Assembly (NCBI RefSeq): GCF_001953885.1
Contig: NZ_MQUS01000035.1
Location: 1 to 64,000, forward strand
Reading direction: 5' to 3'
Length of the DNA stretch: 64,000 nt
Source: Streptomyces sp. IMTB 2501
GTDB taxonomy: Bacteria; Actinomycetota; Actinomycetes; Streptomycetales; Streptomycetaceae
The translations under genes and the position numbers were made by a program. Positions 57,015-64,000 of the stretch are shown here, one piece after another. The notes under the pieces were generated by a model, which had not been told where the DNA came from, made no database searches, and saw only the letters and a program-made list of their open reading frames with translations. Within the stretch, counting starts at the first letter, position 1. Each line of letters starts with the position of its first letter.

Positions 57015-57977
57015 TCAGGGGGTGGCGGGCGCCCATACCGGCAGGGCTCCGGGGAGCACCTCGAAGGTGGCGGTGGCGCCGATGCCGTGCTGGTACTCGC
57101 CGTCGTGTTCCAGCGGGAGGCGGCGGCCGTCGGTGCGCTCGACGGTGATCGTGCGCCCGCGGGCGTAGACGGTCGCCGGGTGGTCCATGTGCCGTGCGGT
57201 GAGGGTCAGTTCGGGTACCTCGGCCGCCGGGACGGCGCCGCCGATCACACAGACGTCGAGCAGTCCGTCGTCGAGCAGCGAGTCGGGCAGGACCAGGAAC
57301 CGGCCGCCGCGGTAGCGCCCGCCGCCGACGTTGGCGAGGACCGTGGGGCCCTCGTGCACCACGCGGCCGTCGACGGTGACCCGGCCCGGGTACGGCGGGT
57401 AGCCGGCGGCCGTGTCGGCGAAGGCGCGGGCGTAGCGCTCCCGCCCGGTCAGCGGCAGGTCCCGGGCGGTGAGCAGCGCGTCGGCGATCACACCCGAACA
57501 GGCCCCCAGATACACGTGGTTGCGGGTCTCGGCGAGGCGGGCCAGGTCCAGGCGGCGCAGCCGGGCGCTGCCGCCGATGCCGTAGTCGGTCAGGATCGCC
57601 TTCAGGGACTCGCTCCAGGGGCGGTCGCCCCACAGCATCTTGTAGCCGGAGTTGCCGGTGCCGCCGGGCACCACCGCGAGGGTGGCGTTCCCGGTGACGG
57701 GCACCAGGCCCTGTACGGCCTCCCGGACGGTGCCGTCCCCGCCGATGACGACGACCAGATCGGGTGCTCCGGGGGACGCCCCGGCGGGCCGTTGCAGGGC
57801 CCGGCGCACCGCGACCGTGGCGTCGCCCGGACCGGTGGTGCGGTGCACCTCGGTGTGCTCCAGACAGGAGACGCACAACTGCCGTACTTCCTCGACCAGT
57901 TGCGGTGAGTGGCTACCGGAGGCCGGGTTGGCCAGGACGAGGGCCCGGGTGGGAGCCGGGGCTGCGGTGTCTGCCAT
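57015..57977 (-). CDS. Diacylglycerol/sphingosine-kinase-like protein (YegS/DagK fold)
   Basis: 320 residues. The nucleotide-binding landmarks of the NAD-kinase/DAGK fold are ALVLANPASGSHS (about 12-24), VVVIGGDGTVREAV and VVPGGTGNSGYKMLWG; YLGACSGVIADALL and the LLDVCVIGG region complete it. It should phosphorylate a hydroxyl on a lipid-like substrate. Inside a likely biosynthetic cluster, with a SARP-type promoter directly upstream, it could phosphorylate a pathway lipid instead of serving general lipid metabolism (inference). ATG at 57977 with AAGGAG ten bases upstream. Confidence 0.88.
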   Translation of the reverse strand: MADTAAPAPTRALVLANPASGSHSPQLVEEVRQLCVSCLEHTEVHRTTGPGDATVAVRRALQRPAGASPGAPDLVVVIGGDGTVREAVQGLVPVTGNATLAVVPGGTGNSGYKMLWGDRPWSESLKAILTDYGIGGSARLRRLDLARLAETRNHVYLGACSGVIADALLTARDLPLTGRERYARAFADTAAGYPPYPGRVTVDGRVVHEGPTVLANVGGGRYRGGRFLVLPDSLLDDGLLDVCVIGGAVPAAEVPELTLTARHMDHPATVYARGRTITVERTDGRRLPLEHDGEYQHGIGATATFEVLPGALPVWAPATP

Positions 57978-58056
57978 GGCGGGCGTACTCCTTCTCGTCG
58001 GACGGCACCGGGGCGACCGGGGCTGTCCCGTGCTTCCCGGTGCCGCGGCGTTCCCC

Positions 58057-58088
58057 ACTGTGCCGGGAGGCGCTGACACGGCGCTGAC
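58057..58088 (-). promoter_or_regulatory. SARP-type promoter upstream of the lipid-kinase-like gene
   Basis: On the minus strand GTCAGCG (58082-58088), CCGT, GTCAGCG (58071-58077), then eight bases and a -10-like CACAGT (58057-58062). Heptamers repeated every 11 bp and placed eight bases before the -10 are the hallmark of SARP-activated promoters. Confidence 0.7.
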
Positions 58089-58114
58089 GCCCTGCCCCGG
58101 GCAGCGCGGTGGGG

Positions 58115-59296
58115 TCACCAGGTGACCGGCAGCTCCTCCAGGCCGTACACGATCGTGTTCCGGCGGAAGCGGACCTCCTCCGGCGGCACGGCCAGGCGCA
58201 GCGTGGGGAAGCGGGCGAAGAGGGCGCTCAGGCACACCTCCAGCTCCAGGCGGGCCAGCGAGGCGCCGGGGCACAGATGGGCGCCGAAGCCGAAGGCGAG
58301 GTGGCCGGAGGCGTTGCGGTGGATGTCGAGGCGGGCGGCGCCCGGGTAGACCGACTCGTCGTGGTTGGCGGCGGGAATCGCGACGATCACGCCGTCCCCC
58401 TCGCGGATCCGCGCCCCGCTCAGCTCGACGTCGTCCACGGCGGCGCGTACCTGGTTGTCCTGCGAGATGGACCAGTAGCGCAGCAGCTCCTCGACAGCGG
58501 GCCTGAACAAGGCCGGTTCTGCGCGGAGTTCGGCCAGCTGGTCCGCATCGCGCAGCAGACTGAGGACGCTGAGGCTGATCTGGTGGGCCGTGGTCTCGTG
58601 CCCGGCCACGAGGATGAACCTGGCCATGGCCACGAGTTCCTCGTGGCTCAGTTCGCCGCTCGCCACGTAGCGGGTGGCCAGCCGGCTGATCAGGTCGTCC
58701 TGCGGCTCCGCGGTGCGCCGGGCGGCGAGCCGGTCCAGGAACCGCGACATCGTGAGGAAGGCCGCGTATGTCTCCTCCGGGCCGGCCTCCTGGGAGAGGA
58801 TCACCCGGCTCTGCTCGGTGAAGTCCGCCTCGTCCTCCTCCGGTACGCCGAGCATCCGGGCGATCACCAGGGCGGGGAGCCGGACGGCGAAGTTCGCGAC
58901 CAGGTCGACGGGGCGGGGGCCCGTCTCCAGCTCGTCCAGCAGTTGCGTCACGAGGAGTTCGACCTCGGGGCGCAGGGCGCGGGTGCGGCGGGCGGTGAAC
59001 TCGGTCATCGCCATGCGGCGCAGCCGGCCGTGTTCCGGGTCGTCCATGCGGCTGAAGGACATCACGCCGGGTTCGGGGGGCAGCTGGATCCTTATCGGGA
59101 AACCGGGCTGCTGGTCGTCGGCGCTGAAGCGGTCGTCGTTGAGGACCTGGCGTACGTCCGCGTGGCGGGTGACCAGCCAGGCCTCGCCGCCGCGGATGCG
59201 TACTCTCAGCGGGGGCCGGTCTCTCAGTTCCGCGTAGGCGTCGGGGGGTGCGTAGGGGCAGGAGCGGGGCATGGGCCAGGCGGGGAGTTGCGGCAT
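58115..59296 (-). CDS. Cytochrome P450 (class I, CYP105/107-like)
   Basis: A 393-residue soluble bacterial P450. I-helix AGHETT (oxygen activation), K-helix EELLR, and the heme loop FGFGAHLCPG with Cys342. The electron-donor ferredoxin gene is not adjacent. Likely a hydroxylase or epoxidase of the cluster product. ATG at 59296 has GGAGGA four bases upstream, preceded by an A run. Confidence 0.93.
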   Translation of the reverse strand: MPQLPAWPMPRSCPYAPPDAYAELRDRPPLRVRIRGGEAWLVTRHADVRQVLNDDRFSADDQQPGFPIRIQLPPEPGVMSFSRMDDPEHGRLRRMAMTEFTARRTRALRPEVELLVTQLLDELETGPRPVDLVANFAVRLPALVIARMLGVPEEDEADFTEQSRVILSQEAGPEETYAAFLTMSRFLDRLAARRTAEPQDDLISRLATRYVASGELSHEELVAMARFILVAGHETTAHQISLSVLSLLRDADQLAELRAEPALFRPAVEELLRYWSISQDNQVRAAVDDVELSGARIREGDGVIVAIPAANHDESVYPGAARLDIHRNASGHLAFGFGAHLCPGASLARLELEVCLSALFARFPTLRLAVPPEEVRFRRNTIVYGLEELPVTW

Positions 59297-59325
59297 GGGT
59301 TCCTCCGTTTTTTTGTTGCATGGCT

Positions 59326-59359
59326 GACGGGCACGCGGAGTTCCTTTCGCGTGCCCGTC
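59326..59359 (-). terminator. Hairpin between the DHA2 exporter and the P450 gene
   Basis: GACGGGCACGCG (59326-59337) pairs with CGCGTGCCCGTC (59348-59359) around a ten-base loop. It could terminate transcripts from the exporter gene, but no U tract follows on the minus strand. Confidence 0.5.
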
Positions 59360-59404
59360 GGGTGTGGATTGCCTATGCGCCTTGGGCGTACGGGTCGTTG
59401 GCGG

Positions 59405-59478
59405 CTGCGGGTGCGTCGTCGCTGATCGCGCCCACGCGGCGGTAGCCGCAGATCAGACACAGCCCCGCGCCCCTATGA
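59405..59478 (-). repeat. Variant GC-rich Streptomyces intergenic repeat
   Basis: On the minus strand AGGGGCGCGGGGCTGTGTC continues with ATCTGCGGCTACCGCCGCG and TGGGCGCGATCAGCGA. This is a related but different member of the intergenic repeat type at 1382, 16557 and 46577. The match is to a pattern I recall as widespread in Streptomyces. Confidence 0.45.
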
Positions 59479-59500
59479 AACGCACCCCATGCTCAAAAGC

Positions 59501-60970
59501 TCAGGAAACCTCCGACCTCCGCGGCAGCAGCTGCACCAGCAAGGCCACCACCGCGCAGATGCCCGCCTGGACCAGGAGGCCGGCGCCGAAGGCGTGGGCG
59601 TAGGAGTGGGGTGTGACGTGCTGGCCGGCCACGCCGAAGAAGACGACACCGATGGCCGCGATGCCGACGGCGTTGCCCATCTCCTGGGCGGTGGAGAAGA
59701 CACCGGAGGCCGCGGCCGCGTGGTGCGGGGCGACTCCCTCCAGGACCAGCGACGCGAGCGGGGCGACCACGAAGCCCATGCCGAAGCCGGCGAGGACCAT
59801 GGCCGGGATGCACCAGGCGACGGCGCCGCTGCCGCCCAGCTCCCACGCGGTGGCGGCGAGCGCGATGTTGCCGGCCGCCTGGATCAGCGCGCCGACGGTG
59901 AGGACCTGCTTGCCCAGCTTGGCCGCGGCCTTCGGTGCCTGTGCGGAGCCGATGAAGAAGCCGAGGCCGAGCGGGATGAACAGCAGACCCGACTGGAGCG
60001 CGGACAGGCCGCGGCCCTCTTGCAGATACAGCGCGAGGACCAGGAAGAAGGAGGCCATCGCGGCGAAGAACACCAGCAGCGAGACGACGCCCACGCCGAA
60101 CGCGCGGTCCTCGAACAGGCTCGGGTGGACCAGCGGCGACTTGTCGCGGGCCGCCTTGCGGCGCTGGGTCCACCAGAACGCGGCCAGCAGCGGTACCGCC
60201 GCCACCAGGCACTCCCAGGTCCAGGTCGGCCAGCCCTGCTCGCGGCCCTGGACCAGTGGCAGCACGATGGCCGTGAGGCCGGCGGTCACCAGGATCACGC
60301 CGGTCCAGTCGAGGCCGGTGTGGCCCTCGGCCCGGGACTCGGGCACCACCTTCGGCGTGAGCAGCAGGACCACGGCGCCGATCGGGGCGTTGATCAGGAA
60401 GATGGTCCGCCAGTCCCAGCCGAAGATGTCGGCCTTGATCAGCAGGCCGCCGATCAGCTGGCCGAAGACGGCCGAGGCGCCCAGCGTGATGCCGTAGGCG
60501 TTGAACGCGGCGACCCGGGCCTTGCCCGCGTAGGCCGTGGTCAGGATGCCGAGGACCTGCGGGATGACGAGGGCGGCCGCGGCGCCCTGCACCGCGCGCG
60601 CCACGATCAGCTCGGCCATGTTCGGGGCGATGCCGCAGGCCAGCGACGCGAGCGTGAACAGGCCCAGGCCGATGGAGAAGACCTTCCGGCGGCCGTAGAG
60701 GTCACCGAGCCGGCCGCCGGTGATGAGCATGGCGGACAGGCCGATGTTGAAGGTGGCGGCGACCAGCTGGATCTCGGCGCTGGTCGCGTGCATGTTCCGC
60801 TGGAGCGAGGGGATGGCCACGTTGACGATGAAGAAGTCGACGTTGGTGATGAACAGGCCGGCCAGCACGACCCAGAGCGCGCCCCAGGCGGGCTTGCCTT
60901 CGGCCTCCTCGATGTCCGGGGGCGGTGCGGCCGAGGCCGCGCTGCCGGTCAGTTCCGCTTCGGTGGTCAT
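59501..60970 (-). CDS. DHA2-family MFS drug/metabolite exporter
   Basis: 489 residues with about 14 helices (EmrB/QacA type). Motif ITNVDFFIVNVAIPSLQ is in helix 1, GGRLGDLYGRRKVF is the loop-2 motif A, and LTPKVVPESRAEGH lies in the mid loop. Probable exporter or self-resistance pump of the adjacent cluster. ATG at 60970 has AGGAGGG six bases upstream. A SARP-type promoter lies about 100 bases upstream. Confidence 0.92.
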   Translation of the reverse strand: MTTEAELTGSAASAAPPPDIEEAEGKPAWGALWVVLAGLFITNVDFFIVNVAIPSLQRNMHATSAEIQLVAATFNIGLSAMLITGGRLGDLYGRRKVFSIGLGLFTLASLACGIAPNMAELIVARAVQGAAAALVIPQVLGILTTAYAGKARVAAFNAYGITLGASAVFGQLIGGLLIKADIFGWDWRTIFLINAPIGAVVLLLTPKVVPESRAEGHTGLDWTGVILVTAGLTAIVLPLVQGREQGWPTWTWECLVAAVPLLAAFWWTQRRKAARDKSPLVHPSLFEDRAFGVGVVSLLVFFAAMASFFLVLALYLQEGRGLSALQSGLLFIPLGLGFFIGSAQAPKAAAKLGKQVLTVGALIQAAGNIALAATAWELGGSGAVAWCIPAMVLAGFGMGFVVAPLASLVLEGVAPHHAAAASGVFSTAQEMGNAVGIAAIGVVFFGVAGQHVTPHSYAHAFGAGLLVQAGICAVVALLVQLLPRRSEVS

Positions 60971-61071
60971 GGACGACCCTCCTAGGTCGTTTCGTGCTGG
61001 TGGGGAGTGCCGAAGGTGTCGCGGAAGCGCGAAGGGCACGGGACGGCACTCGGTACGACAGTCCTCCGGGC

Positions 61072-61103
61072 ACTGTCCCGCGCCCCGCTGACACGGCGCT
61101 GAC
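61072..61103 (-). promoter_or_regulatory. SARP-type promoter upstream of the DHA2 exporter
   Basis: On the minus strand GTCAGCG (61097-61103), CCGT, GTCAGCG (61086-61092), eight bases, then GACAGT (61072-61077). Repeats, spacer and -10 placement are identical to the site at 58057-58088. Confidence 0.7.
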
Positions 61104-61118
61104 ACCGGCCCTGCGCGG

Positions 61119-61919
61119 TCAGCGCACCTCGGCGGCTGCCAGTCGCTGCAGCCGGTGCGCGAAGTGCGCGGTGACGGCCGCGGCGTGGGTGTCGATGTAG
61201 AAGTGGCCGCCCTCGTACTCGCTGTGGCCCAGGTAGCCGGGGCTCCGGCCGGCCCAGTGGGTCATGGCGTCCGGGGCCTCCTGGAGCGGGTCGCTGCGGC
61301 CGCCGTAGGAGGCGAGCGGGCAGGTGACGCCGGCGCCGTCGTCGTCGTAGTCCCCAGAGACCCTGAGGTCGGCGCGGAGTGCGGGCACGACCAGGGCGAG
61401 CATCTCGGGGTTGTCGTAGATCTCAGCCGGGAAGGACCCCAACTTCTTGATCCACTCGATGAGTTCGGGTTCCGGCATCCGGCTCTGCTCCTCGGTCGGC
61501 TTGAAGAAGCCCACCGGCGACCAGCCCGACATGCCGACCATGACCGGTGCGGGGCCGCCCTCCTCCTCCATGCGGATCGCCAGCCGGAACGCCAGCTGGG
61601 CGCCGAGGCAGTGCCCGAAGAGGGCGAACGGCCGCTCGTCCAGGTCGTTCAGCACGGCCTCGTGCAGGGCGTCGAGCAGCGGCCAGAAGTTCTCGTACGT
61701 CTGCTCCTCGCGGCGGTTGTGGCGGCCGGGCAGGGTGACGGCCTGCGGTGCGATGTCCGGCGGCAGCAGCCGTTCCCAGTCGCGGTAGATGATGGCGCCG
61801 CTGCCGGCGTGGGGCAGCAGGAACAGCCGGATCGAGGCGTCGGGTGAGGGCTCCACGGGGTGGAACCAGTGCCCCTCGCTGGACATCTGACTGCCCAGGG
61901 TGCCGATGGCGGTGGTCAC
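61119..61919 (-). CDS. Type II thioesterase with Cys in the nucleophile position
   Basis: A 266-residue alpha/beta hydrolase of the kind that edits PKS/NRPS carrier proteins (LFLLPHAGSGAIIYRDW, LPGRHNRREEQTYENF). The nucleophile elbow reads FGHCLGAQL with Cys104 where GHSMG is usual; Asp210 (GRSDP) and His239 (EGGHFYI) complete the triad. The presence of such an enzyme implies NRPS or PKS modules beyond the window. GTG at 61919 overlaps the stop of the LLM gene by four bases, with GGGAG nine bases upstream. Confidence 0.9.
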   Translation of the reverse strand: MTTAIGTLGSQMSSEGHWFHPVEPSPDASIRLFLLPHAGSGAIIYRDWERLLPPDIAPQAVTLPGRHNRREEQTYENFWPLLDALHEAVLNDLDERPFALFGHCLGAQLAFRLAIRMEEEGGPAPVMVGMSGWSPVGFFKPTEEQSRMPEPELIEWIKKLGSFPAEIYDNPEMLALVVPALRADLRVSGDYDDDGAGVTCPLASYGGRSDPLQEAPDAMTHWAGRSPGYLGHSEYEGGHFYIDTHAAAVTAHFAHRLQRLAAAEVR

Positions 61920-62914
61920 GGTTGATTGCTCCCAACGGTGGTGGACGGGCCGAGGGCGCGTACCGCGGGCAGCAGCACCTCGGCGATCTCCTTCAACTGG
62001 GGCTCGGGTTCGAGCGATCCGATCCGTACGACCAGGTGCCGGGCACCGGCCCGGACGTAGCCGCCGAGCCACTCGGCGCACTTCTCGGCGCTGCCCCAGG
62101 CGTAGGCCTGGATGCTGCTCATCTGCTCCAGGGAGCGGCCGTAGTAGTGACTGATGTAGTGCTCCAGTTCGGCCTTGGCGGCCGGTTCGCTGCTGTTCAC
62201 TGTGACCGTGGCGTACAGCGCGGGGGTCACCGTGCGGCCCGCCTCCGCGGCGAGTTCGCCGATACGGCGACGGGCGCGGGCGTAGGCGTCGACGTCCGGG
62301 AGGAAGGGGAGCCAGCCGTCGTAGCGGGTTGCCGCACGGGCGAGGACCTTGGGGGTGTCGCTGCCGGCCAGCCACAGGGGCGGGCCGCCCGGTACCGCCG
62401 GTGCGGGGAGCCGGTCCAGGTGTTCCGCCTGCCAGAACCTCCCCTCGAACTCGGCGGGTTCGCCGTCCTCGCCCGACCGCCAGGCCGTGCGCCACAGCGC
62501 GGTGATCTCGTCCAGACGGCCGACGCGCCCCTGGAAGGAGGCACCGACCGAGGCGAACTCCTCCTCGGTCTCGGCCATGGGGAAGCCAGAACCGAGGCCC
62601 AGGATCAGCCTGTCGGCGGCGACATGGCTGAGGCTCGCGATCATGTTGGCGCCGATGAGGGGGTGGCGCAGGGCGGGGGTGAGGGCGGCCGTGCCGACGG
62701 TGATGCGGCGGGTGGCGGCCGCCGCGGCCGACAGGACTACCAGGGGGTCCAAGCGGGGGCGGGCCGTCAGTGAGTCCCCGGCCCACACGGAGTCGAAGCC
62801 GAGGGCTTCGGCCTGGCGGGCGAAGTCGAGCAGGGGTGCGGCCGCGTAGCTGCCCTTGATCGCCTGTTCACGGGTGGGCAGCTGGATTCCGATACGCAGG
62901 GAGTCCGCGTGCAT
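61916..62914 (-). CDS. LLM-class flavin-dependent oxidoreductase
   Basis: A 332-residue luciferase-like monooxygenase/F420-dependent barrel: GFDSVWAGDSLTARPRLDPL, ITVGTAALTPALRHP, LGLGSGFPMAETEEEF. It may hydroxylate a carrier-bound amino acid or an acyl chain, as LLM enzymes do in NRPS clusters (inference). ATG at 62914 with AAGGA upstream; coupled to the thioesterase. Confidence 0.88.
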   Translation of the reverse strand: MHADSLRIGIQLPTREQAIKGSYAAAPLLDFARQAEALGFDSVWAGDSLTARPRLDPLVVLSAAAAATRRITVGTAALTPALRHPLIGANMIASLSHVAADRLILGLGSGFPMAETEEEFASVGASFQGRVGRLDEITALWRTAWRSGEDGEPAEFEGRFWQAEHLDRLPAPAVPGGPPLWLAGSDTPKVLARAATRYDGWLPFLPDVDAYARARRRIGELAAEAGRTVTPALYATVTVNSSEPAAKAELEHYISHYYGRSLEQMSSIQAYAWGSAEKCAEWLGGYVRAGARHLVVRIGSLEPEPQLKEIAEVLLPAVRALGPSTTVGSNQP

Positions 62915-62952
62915 GTTCAAGTCCTTTTCCGCCGGGTGATTTTGAGGCACTG

Positions 62953-64000
62953 TCATAGTGCGTGGCCCAGCGGGTCCCTGGGGGGTGTTGTCAGTACCTC
63001 CCGCACCGCGCGGCGCAGGATCTTGCCGGACGGGTTGCGTGGCAGGGAGCCCGTGAAGTGGTATGTGCCCGGGATCTTGTAGTCGGCGATGCGGCCGCGC
63101 AGGGACAGCAGGAGTTCCCGGGGGGTGGCCGTCGTGCCGGGGCGGAGGACCACCACCGCGTGGACGCTCTCGCCCCAGCGGTCGTCGGGCAGGCCGACCA
63201 CCGCGGCCTCGGCCACCGCCGGGTGTGCGGCGAGGGCCTTCTCGACCTCCGCCGGGTAGATGTTCTGCCCGGCGACGATGATCGTGTCGTTGATGCGGTC
63301 GCAGAGGTGGAGGTAGCCGTCCTCGTCGAGGTAGCCGGCGTCGCCCATGTGCAGCCACTCCCCCACCAGGGTGCGGGCGGTGGCCTCGGGCAGGTTCCAG
63401 TAGCCGAGCATCCGGGAGGGCGTGCGGACGCAGATCTGGCCGATGGCGCCGGGTGGGAGTGGTTCGCCGTCGGGGGCGATCACCTTGATCTCGGTGCCGG
63501 GGCAGGGGCGGCCCACCGAGGTCAGCCTGGTGCTGCCGGGGTGGTGGGCGGCGGGCGGGAGGCACACCGCCACGCTGCCGGTCTCGGTGCTGGCGTAGAT
63601 CTGGGCGAACTCGCAGTCGTACGTCTGCAGGCACTGCTTGAGCAGCGTCTCGGACATGGGGGCGGCGCCGTACGCGATCTTGCGCAGGGAGGTGAACGCC
63701 TCGGGGCCCGCCTCGCGTTCGGCGGCCATCGCCTGGAGCATCGCGGGGGCCGCGAAGGTGGTCGTCACGCGGTGGGCGCGGATGAGCCGTACGGCTTCCT
63801 GCGGGTCGAACCGGGGCATGATCACGTTCGTGCCGCCCGCGTTGAAGGTGTGCAGGAACCAGCCGATGCCGGCCACGCCGAAGCCCGGCAGCGAGATCAG
63901 GGCCACGTCCTCGGGCAGCCAGTCGATCCAGTCGACGCCCGCGGTGCGGCTCGCGTGCGGCAGGGTGAAGAAGCTGCGGTGGGCGAGGACGGCGCCCTTG
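62953..64000 (-). CDS. Acyl-CoA/acyl-AMP ligase (AMP-binding), 5' end outside window
   Basis: The C-terminal 348 or so residues of an ANL-superfamily enzyme; the frame stays open to the window end. Motifs: KGAVLAHRS at the edge (end of the P-loop region), YGAAPMSETLL, YASTETGSV, GDAGYLDEDGYLHLCDRIND and the catalytic Lys in PRNPSGKILRRAV. It activates a carboxylic acid, likely a fatty starter or side chain for a lipopeptide or polyketide (inference). First visible gene of a run continuing into the LLM and thioesterase genes. Confidence 0.92.
   Translation of the reverse strand, partial: KGAVLAHRSFFTLPHASRTAGVDWIDWLPEDVALISLPGFGVAGIGWFLHTFNAGGTNVIMPRFDPQEAVRLIRAHRVTTTFAAPAMLQAMAAEREAGPEAFTSLRKIAYGAAPMSETLLKQCLQTYDCEFAQIYASTETGSVAVCLPPAAHHPGSTRLTSVGRPCPGTEIKVIAPDGEPLPPGAIGQICVRTPSRMLGYWNLPEATARTLVGEWLHMGDAGYLDEDGYLHLCDRINDTIIVAGQNIYPAEVEKALAAHPAVAEAAVVGLPDDRWGESVHAVVVLRPGTTATPRELLLSLRGRIADYKIPGTYHFTGSLPRNPSGKILRRAVREVLTTPPRDPLGHAL

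Overview
The window is high-GC actinobacterial DNA, almost certainly a Streptomyces chromosome. GTG starts are common, codon third positions are strongly G/C, and many genes are coupled by 4-base stop/start overlaps. The contents fit too: a rok7B7-xylFGH block, ngcEFG and das-type chitooligosaccharide transporters, a GntR regulator of the DasR family, a SpoIIE-type phosphatase and an HTH-MurA fusion. From memory, positions 60 to about 42,361 follow, in reverse, the S. coelicolor order SCO6028 to SCO5998. After about 42.4 kb that order appears to stop. No RNA genes, insertion sequences, phage genes or CRISPR arrays were seen.

Layout. 60-4,923: RNase D, then a fatty-acid beta-oxidation operon (fadA-fadB) closed by a strong hairpin. 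5,405-12,516: a minus-strand locus resembling poly-gamma-glutamate synthesis (double HAMP membrane sensor, PgsB, PgsC, NlpC/P60), divergent from an exported His-rich protein and a small NYN/PIN-like protein, followed by the relic of a membrane glycosyltransferase. 12,885-16,480: amino-acid permease and DXS. 16,641-24,929: xylFGH with the ROK regulator, then ngcEFG with a candidate DasR site. 25,468-32,613: two convergent GH92 mannosidase genes sharing a LacI-type operator. 33,004-37,456: a SpoIIE phosphatase and a damaged histidine kinase with a duplicated phosphoacceptor domain. 37,623-42,361: aconitase and the XRE-MurA fusion, divergent around a regulatory region with an iron-box-like sequence.

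42,634-48,957 is an accessory segment: a tiny cold-shock-like protein, a squalene/phytoene-synthase-like protein, and a tightly coupled five-gene minus-strand operon (Fe(II)/2-oxoglutarate oxygenase, DUF6271-like glycosyltransferase, ornithine-decarboxylase-like enzyme, GNAT, MFS exporter) that looks like an uncharacterised small-molecule pathway. 49,053-54,884 is a dasABCD/dasR-type locus with three candidate dre sites at its two promoters. 54,930-64,000 looks like the edge of a natural-product gene cluster (MmgE/PrpD, SnoaL-like, lipid-kinase-like, P450, DHA2 exporter, thioesterase with a Cys nucleophile, LLM oxidoreductase, acyl-CoA ligase cut by the window end). Two of its promoters carry identical SARP-type direct repeats.

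Together the genes describe a saprophyte's polysaccharide economy (xylose, chitooligosaccharides, alpha-mannans) feeding central metabolism, beside cell-surface polymer genes and two candidate secondary-metabolite units. Two genes (histidine kinase and oxygenase) contain apparent one-base deletions in G/C runs. These may be real decay or assembly errors.
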